From Clostridia bacterium (lineage in GTDB: Bacteria; Bacillota; Clostridia; Christensenellales; Borkfalkiaceae), in the NCBI GenBank assembly GCA_017646555.1, contig JAGCMG010000079.1:1-7961 (forward strand): a stretch of DNA of 7,961 bases. The letters are read 5' to 3'. The notes below the pieces were generated by a model. It saw nothing but the letters and a program-made list of their open reading frames with translations, did no database searches and had not been told where the DNA came from. A program made the position numbers and the translations under genes. Every line of letters starts with the position of its first letter. Within the stretch, counting starts at the first letter, position 1. Below, piece by piece: positions 5,751 to 7,961 of the stretch.

Positions 5751-5792
5751 ACGGTTATACTATAATTGATAAATAATAAAAAGAGGTTTATT

Positions 5793-6608
5793 ATGAGCGA
5801 ATGCACACACAATTGTTCAAGTTGTTCGTCAAAGGATTGCGCTGACAGAAAAAAAGATTTAAGAGCGCCTAAAAATCCCGAATCTAATATCAAAAAAGTT
5901 TACGCCGTAGTAAGTGGAAAAGGTGGGGTAGGTAAATCGCTTATCACTTCGCTTTTAGCCGTTACTGAAAGCAGAAAAGGCAAAAAGGTCGCTATTTTAG
6001 ACGCTGATATAACAGGCCCGTCTATTCCTAAAACTTTTGGGCTTACCGAAAGGGCTATGTCTAACGAAAAATATATTTTACCTGTAACCACTTCAACCGG
6101 CTTAAAAGTTATGTCAATGAACAGTCTTTTAGAAGACGAAACCGGCCCTGTGATTTGGCGTGGACCTGTAATTGCAGGGGTTATTCAACAATTTTGGTCG
6201 GACGTTCAATGGGGCGATATCGACACAATGTTCGTTGACTGCCCACCTGGAACTGGCGACGTGCCGTTAACAGTTTTTCAATCGTTACCTGTTGACGGTA
6301 TAGTTATAGTTACCACTCCGCAAGATTTGGTTTCTATGATTGTTGAAAAGGCTGTAAATATGGCTAAAATGATGAGCGTTCCTATTATCGGCATCGTTGA
6401 AAATATGTCGTATTTTAAATGCGATAAGTGTGGTGAAAACCATTATATCTTCGGCGAAAGCGGTGTTGAAAATATTGCCGTTAAACACGGTATTGATGCA
6501 GTTGTTAAACTTCCTATCAATAAAGATTTACGCCAAACAGTTGATAGTGGTATATTAGAATTCTATAAAGGCGAAGAAATCGACGCGCTTATAAATCTTA
6601 TAAAATAA
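5793..6608 (+). CDS. mrp: Mrp/NBP35-type iron-sulfur cluster carrier ATPase
   Basis: A 271-residue P-loop NTPase of the Mrp/NBP35/ApbC group. These dimeric cytoplasmic proteins bind a labile Fe-S cluster and pass it to target enzymes. In order: an N-terminal Cys cluster (Cys4, Cys8, Cys11, Cys16), the deviant Walker A GKGGVGKS (42-49) with its signature lysine, DADITGPSIPK (70-80), the Walker B/switch II block DCPPGTGD (149-156), TTPQDLVS (174-181), and the C-terminal CDKC (210-213), which bridges the cluster in the dimer. All key residues are present. The start is the ATG at 5793, six bases after AGAGG (5782-5786). An in-frame TTG at 5766 lies before this ribosome binding site and is rejected. 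It is divergent from a radical SAM gene, itself an Fe-S protein, and ends in a bidirectional terminator shared with the zinc-ribbon gene. Confidence 0.95.
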   Translation: MSECTHNCSSCSSKDCADRKKDLRAPKNPESNIKKVYAVVSGKGGVGKSLITSLLAVTESRKGKKVAILDADITGPSIPKTFGLTERAMSNEKYILPVTTSTGLKVMSMNSLLEDETGPVIWRGPVIAGVIQQFWSDVQWGDIDTMFVDCPPGTGDVPLTVFQSLPVDGIVIVTTPQDLVSMIVEKAVNMAKMMSVPIIGIVENMSYFKCDKCGENHYIFGESGVENIAVKHGIDAVVKLPINKDLRQTVDSGILEFYKGEEIDALINLIK

Positions 6609-6616
6609 CCGTAAAA

Positions 6617-6663
6617 AAATAAAAACGCTACCATAAGGGCGTCACTCTTAGGGATTTTTTAGA
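6617..6663 (+). repeat. Repeat module C, copy 2
   Basis: It begins 8 bases after the mrp stop codon, in the mrp sense. It carries CGCTACCA, then GCGTCACTCTTAGGGATTT (6639-6657), identical to copy 3 (reverse complement of 7378-7396), and CTTAGGGATTTTTTAGA, identical to copy 1. It is followed within 7 bases by terminator hairpin B. Confidence 0.82.
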
Positions 6664-6670
6664 CAGTATA

Positions 6671-6705
6671 AAAGGCTAACGAAAATTTTCGTTAGCCTTT
6701 TTTTT
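6671..6705. terminator. Bidirectional terminator between mrp and zinc-ribbon genes (module B, copy 2)
   Basis: A perfect 30-bp palindrome (6671-6700; arm AAAGGCTAACGAAAA) is followed on the plus strand by T residues through 6705, ending the mrp transcript. On the minus strand TTTT follows, so it can also end the zinc-ribbon transcript. The arm differs from copy 1 by GGCTAAC for GACTAAC, with the partner arm changed to match. Confidence 0.9.
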
Positions 6706-6708
6706 GCT

Positions 6709-6754
6709 TTGCAAAAACACACGACTTTGCTTGCAAAGTATAGTGTGCTACACT
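6709..6754 (-). repeat. Repeat module A, copy 2 (inverted)
   Basis: The reverse complement matches 221-266 at 44 of 46 positions. It lies in the 3' flank of the zinc-ribbon gene, between its stop codon and terminator B, in the same A-then-B order as copy 1 on the opposite strand. The hairpin that is perfect in copy 1 (here 6730-6760) has mismatches and a missing base, so this copy appears partly decayed in its outer arm. Confidence 0.88.
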
Positions 6755-6783
6755 TTCTTGCTAAAATACCAATTATAATAGAA

Positions 6784-7191
6784 TTACATATTTGAATTAC
6801 CAATTGAAGTATCAATTTCTTGCATCATAAAAGTTCCGAGTAATCTATCATAAACTATTTGAATTTTTTGCAATTTTCCTACTTTTGCCAAATATTTCCC
6901 CTTCATAACATTGATACCACATTTTGCTGTTATTTGAGTGTCTTTGGTAATTTTAATTTCAAGGCTAGCCCCTTTTTTAACTGAGTCGTAATATTCACCA
7001 TCAAGATAAATTTTCATTGTGCCTCCAATTAAGAAAGTTTGTCTTAATCCGTAAATAATTACCGTTCCTTCATTGATTTGTGATTTCAACTGAGAAACAT
7101 TGTTTTCATTAATTGGATATCCACAATGGATACAATTTTTCGCTTGATTAGATACCATACTGCCACATTCTGGACATTTGATTAGTGCCAT
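6784..7191 (-). CDS. Small zinc-ribbon protein with a C-terminal beta-rich domain
   Basis: 135 residues. The N-terminus is a zinc ribbon of two CxxC knuckles: CPEC (6-9) and CIHC (20-23), each followed by Gly, a pattern common in Firmicute proteins of unknown role. After a linker (26-40), residues 43-125 look like a beta-rich domain with strand-like pieces such as GTVIIYGL and MKIYLDGEYYDSVKKGASLEIKI split by turns. No membrane segment or signal peptide is seen. The function is unknown; a regulatory or scaffold role would be a guess. It has its own promoter (7282-7310) and a leader of about 85 bases with an internal terminator (7217-7245). AAGGAG lies at 7209-7204, 12 bases before the ATG, which is rather long. 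Cysteine spacing makes a real gene very likely. Confidence 0.85.
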   Translation of the reverse strand: MALIKCPECGSMVSNQAKNCIHCGYPINENNVSQLKSQINEGTVIIYGLRQTFLIGGTMKIYLDGEYYDSVKKGASLEIKITKDTQITAKCGINVMKGKYLAKVGKLQKIQIVYDRLLGTFMMQEIDTSIGNSNM

Positions 7192-7267
7192 TTTCTTTTA
7201 ATTCTCCTTGTTGCATAAAAAAAGTGCGTAGCCGAAACCACGCACCGAAAAACGCAGTTCCGCCCAT
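7148..7267 (-). CDS. Possible 39-codon upstream reading frame over the leader terminator
   Basis: An ATG at 7267-7265, about eight bases after the predicted transcription start, opens a frame that crosses the leader terminator. It overlaps the beginning of the zinc-ribbon gene in another frame and stops at 7150-7148. It has no ribosome binding site. The peptide is rich in Phe over the terminator (FFGAWFRLRTFF). It could be a leader peptide that moves ribosomes through the hairpin, or simply chance. Confidence 0.18.
   Translation of the reverse strand: MGGTAFFGAWFRLRTFFMQQGELKENGTNQMSRMWQYGI
7217..7245 (-). terminator. Terminator inside the zinc-ribbon gene leader (candidate attenuator)
   Basis: On the minus strand GTGCGTGG pairs with CTACGCAC (8 bp, one G-U) around TTTCGG, followed by seven T residues (7223-7217). 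It lies between this gene's promoter and its ribosome binding site, so transcription must pass it to reach the gene. A second TGCGT just upstream (near 7256-7252) could pair with the same 3' arm, giving a possible alternative fold. It is either a conditional attenuator or the end of a short leader RNA. Confidence 0.6.
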
Positions 7268-7281
7268 TGTGTAGCGCTATT

Positions 7282-7310
7282 ATTGTAGCATATATAAAAA
7301 TTTTTATCAA
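7282..7310 (-). promoter_or_regulatory. Promoter of the zinc-ribbon gene
   Basis: On the minus strand: TTGATA (7310-7305), a 17-base spacer ending TGC, then TACAAT (7287-7282). The start is expected near 7275. It lies just beyond the terminator that ends the diaminopimelate dehydrogenase transcript. Confidence 0.75.
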
Positions 7311-7331
7311 GTAGTTTTGCGTGGGTAAAAG

Positions 7332-7361
7332 AAAACTCGACTTATGAAAAAGTCGAGTTTT
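7332..7361 (-). terminator. Intrinsic terminator of the diaminopimelate dehydrogenase gene
   Basis: An 11-bp perfect stem (AAAACTCGACT, 7332-7342, with 7351-7361) around an 8-base loop, followed on the minus strand by TTTTCTTTTAC. It lies 60 bases after the stop codon, with repeat module C in between. Confidence 0.85.
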
Positions 7362-7377
7362 TCAATTTGTTCAATTT

Positions 7378-7420
7378 AAATCCCTAAGAGTGACGCACAT
7401 ACGTGGTAGCGCTTTTTTAT
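7378..7420 (-). repeat. Repeat module C, copy 3 (without module A)
   Basis: Read in the sense of the adjoining gene, it starts right after its stop codon and contains GCGCTACCACGTAT, then GCGTCACTCTTAGGGATTT (7396-7378), identical to 6639-6657. The terminator hairpin that follows is of unrelated sequence (ACTCGACT instead of GCTAACGA), and module A is absent here. Confidence 0.8.
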
Positions 7421-7961
7421 TTATAACATATTTTTAATAACTTCTTCTCTATCAATCGGTGATAAATAAATCGGTGGAATATCTAAAATCGTTTTAGCAC
7501 CTTTTGCACCGTCCTTATTCATTTTATAGCACGCTCTTGCGCACGCAACTAAAACAGACGAAGTAAATTCAGGATTAGAATCAAGTTTTAAGCGATATTC
7601 AATAATATGAGTATTTTCTTTGTTAATCCCCGTCTTTCCACTTCTAATAACGAAACCACCGTGTGGTATCCCGCTATGGTCTCTTTTTAATTCTTCAAGC
7701 GAAATAAAATGCACCGTGGTGTCGTAATCGGCAAAATAGTTAGGCATACTTTTAATTTCGCTTTCGATTTTATCTTTATCTGCACCGTCTTTTACTACTA
7801 CAAAACACTCTCTTTTATGTTTTTCACGCGCTGTTAAATCAGGTGTTTCACCATTTCTAACCTTTTCAATCGCACTTTCAACGGGAATCGTATATTGCTT
7901 TGCGTCAACCACGCCGTCGATTCTTCTAATCGCGTCATAGTGCCCTTTGCTTACTCCCTTA
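7421..7961 (-). CDS. ddh: meso-Diaminopimelate dehydrogenase, C-terminal part (runs off right edge)
   Basis: Catalyses the reversible NADPH-linked conversion of L-2-amino-6-oxopimelate (tetrahydrodipicolinate plus ammonia) to meso-diaminopimelate, a one-step branch to lysine and peptidoglycan precursors. About 179 C-terminal residues are in the window, of some 320-330 in the family. The N-terminal NADP-binding domain lies beyond the edge. Family blocks seen: GVSKGHYDAIRRIDGV, QYTIP, REKHKRECFVV, MPNYFADYDTTVHFI, HSGIPHGGFVI, EYRLKLDSNPEFTSS, GAKTILDIPP and YLSP. These align closely with the Corynebacterium enzyme from memory (GHSDALRRIPGV, QYTLP, MPDYFVGYEVEVNFI, HTGMPHGGHVI, KLDRNPDFTAS). 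The GTG at 7912-7910 is an internal Val codon, not the start, because the frame and homology continue to the edge. Repeat module C and a terminator follow the stop codon. Confidence 0.95.
   Translation of the reverse strand, partial: KGVSKGHYDAIRRIDGVVDAKQYTIPVESAIEKVRNGETPDLTAREKHKRECFVVVKDGADKDKIESEIKSMPNYFADYDTTVHFISLEELKRDHSGIPHGGFVIRSGKTGINKENTHIIEYRLKLDSNPEFTSSVLVACARACYKMNKDGAKGAKTILDIPPIYLSPIDREEVIKNML

Noticed and set aside
5766..5792. TTG start adding 9 residues to Mrp
   Set aside because: The added codons cover the AGAGG ribosome binding site that serves the ATG at 5793, and the family N-terminus begins at that ATG.
6671..6700. Integron attC-like site suggested by GTTAGCC/GGCTAAC inverted repeats
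   Set aside because: The core sites do not fit RYYYAAC/GTTRRRY, no integrase is present, and the T-tract and position after stop codons fit a terminator.
7224..7275. A second T-box, suggested by GGGCGGAACTGCG before a terminator
   Set aside because: Only about 20 bases precede it after the predicted start, so there is no room for Stem I or a specifier, and the UGGN bulge that pairs with tRNA is CGGA here.
7910..7912. GTG as the start of diaminopimelate dehydrogenase
   Set aside because: The frame continues without a stop to the window edge and encodes the conserved GHYDAIRRIDG block, so this is an internal valine.

Overview
The window looks like chromosomal housekeeping DNA from a low-GC Firmicute, most likely an uncultured Clostridia-type lineage. 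The reasons are AT-rich DNA, AAGGAG/AAGGTGG ribosome binding sites, a T-box in front of thrS, meso-diaminopimelate dehydrogenase, a C_GCAxxG_C_C protein and short intergenic regions with strong intrinsic terminators. This is judged by eye; no database was searched. No tRNA, rRNA, CRISPR array, transposase or integrase is visible.

Layout from left to right. 1-369: no confident gene. It holds a small possible + strand reading frame open from the window edge to 195, a 12-bp hairpin, a good + strand promoter, and a composite repeat (modules A, B and C). 370-2079 (minus strand): a DUF1295/steroid-reductase-like membrane protein behind a PlsC-like acyltransferase, each with its own terminator. 2260-4298 (minus): threonyl-tRNA synthetase without an intact TGS domain, with a complete T-box leader (Thr specifier ACC) and promoter. 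4327-5677 (minus): a two-gene operon of a YtqA/YhcC-type radical SAM enzyme and a Cys-rich C_GCAxxG_C_C protein, apparently starting as a leaderless mRNA. 5722-6608 (plus): a divergent promoter and an Mrp/NBP35-type Fe-S carrier ATPase. 6617-6760: a second, inverted copy of the composite repeat, between the convergent mrp and zinc-ribbon genes. 6784-7310 (minus): a small zinc-ribbon protein with promoter, leader and a terminator inside the leader. 7332-7961 (minus): the C-terminal part of meso-diaminopimelate dehydrogenase, running off the right edge, followed by a terminator and a third, partial repeat copy.

The genes do not form one pathway. Themes are translation (thrS, possibly wobble-uridine modification by the radical SAM enzyme), Fe-S biology (Mrp supplying clusters, the radical SAM enzyme using one), lipid or membrane metabolism, and lysine/peptidoglycan precursor synthesis. 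The least explained signal is the modular A-B-C element at gene 3' ends. The orientation of its modules follows the direction of the adjoining genes, and its hairpin shows a compensatory base change between copies.
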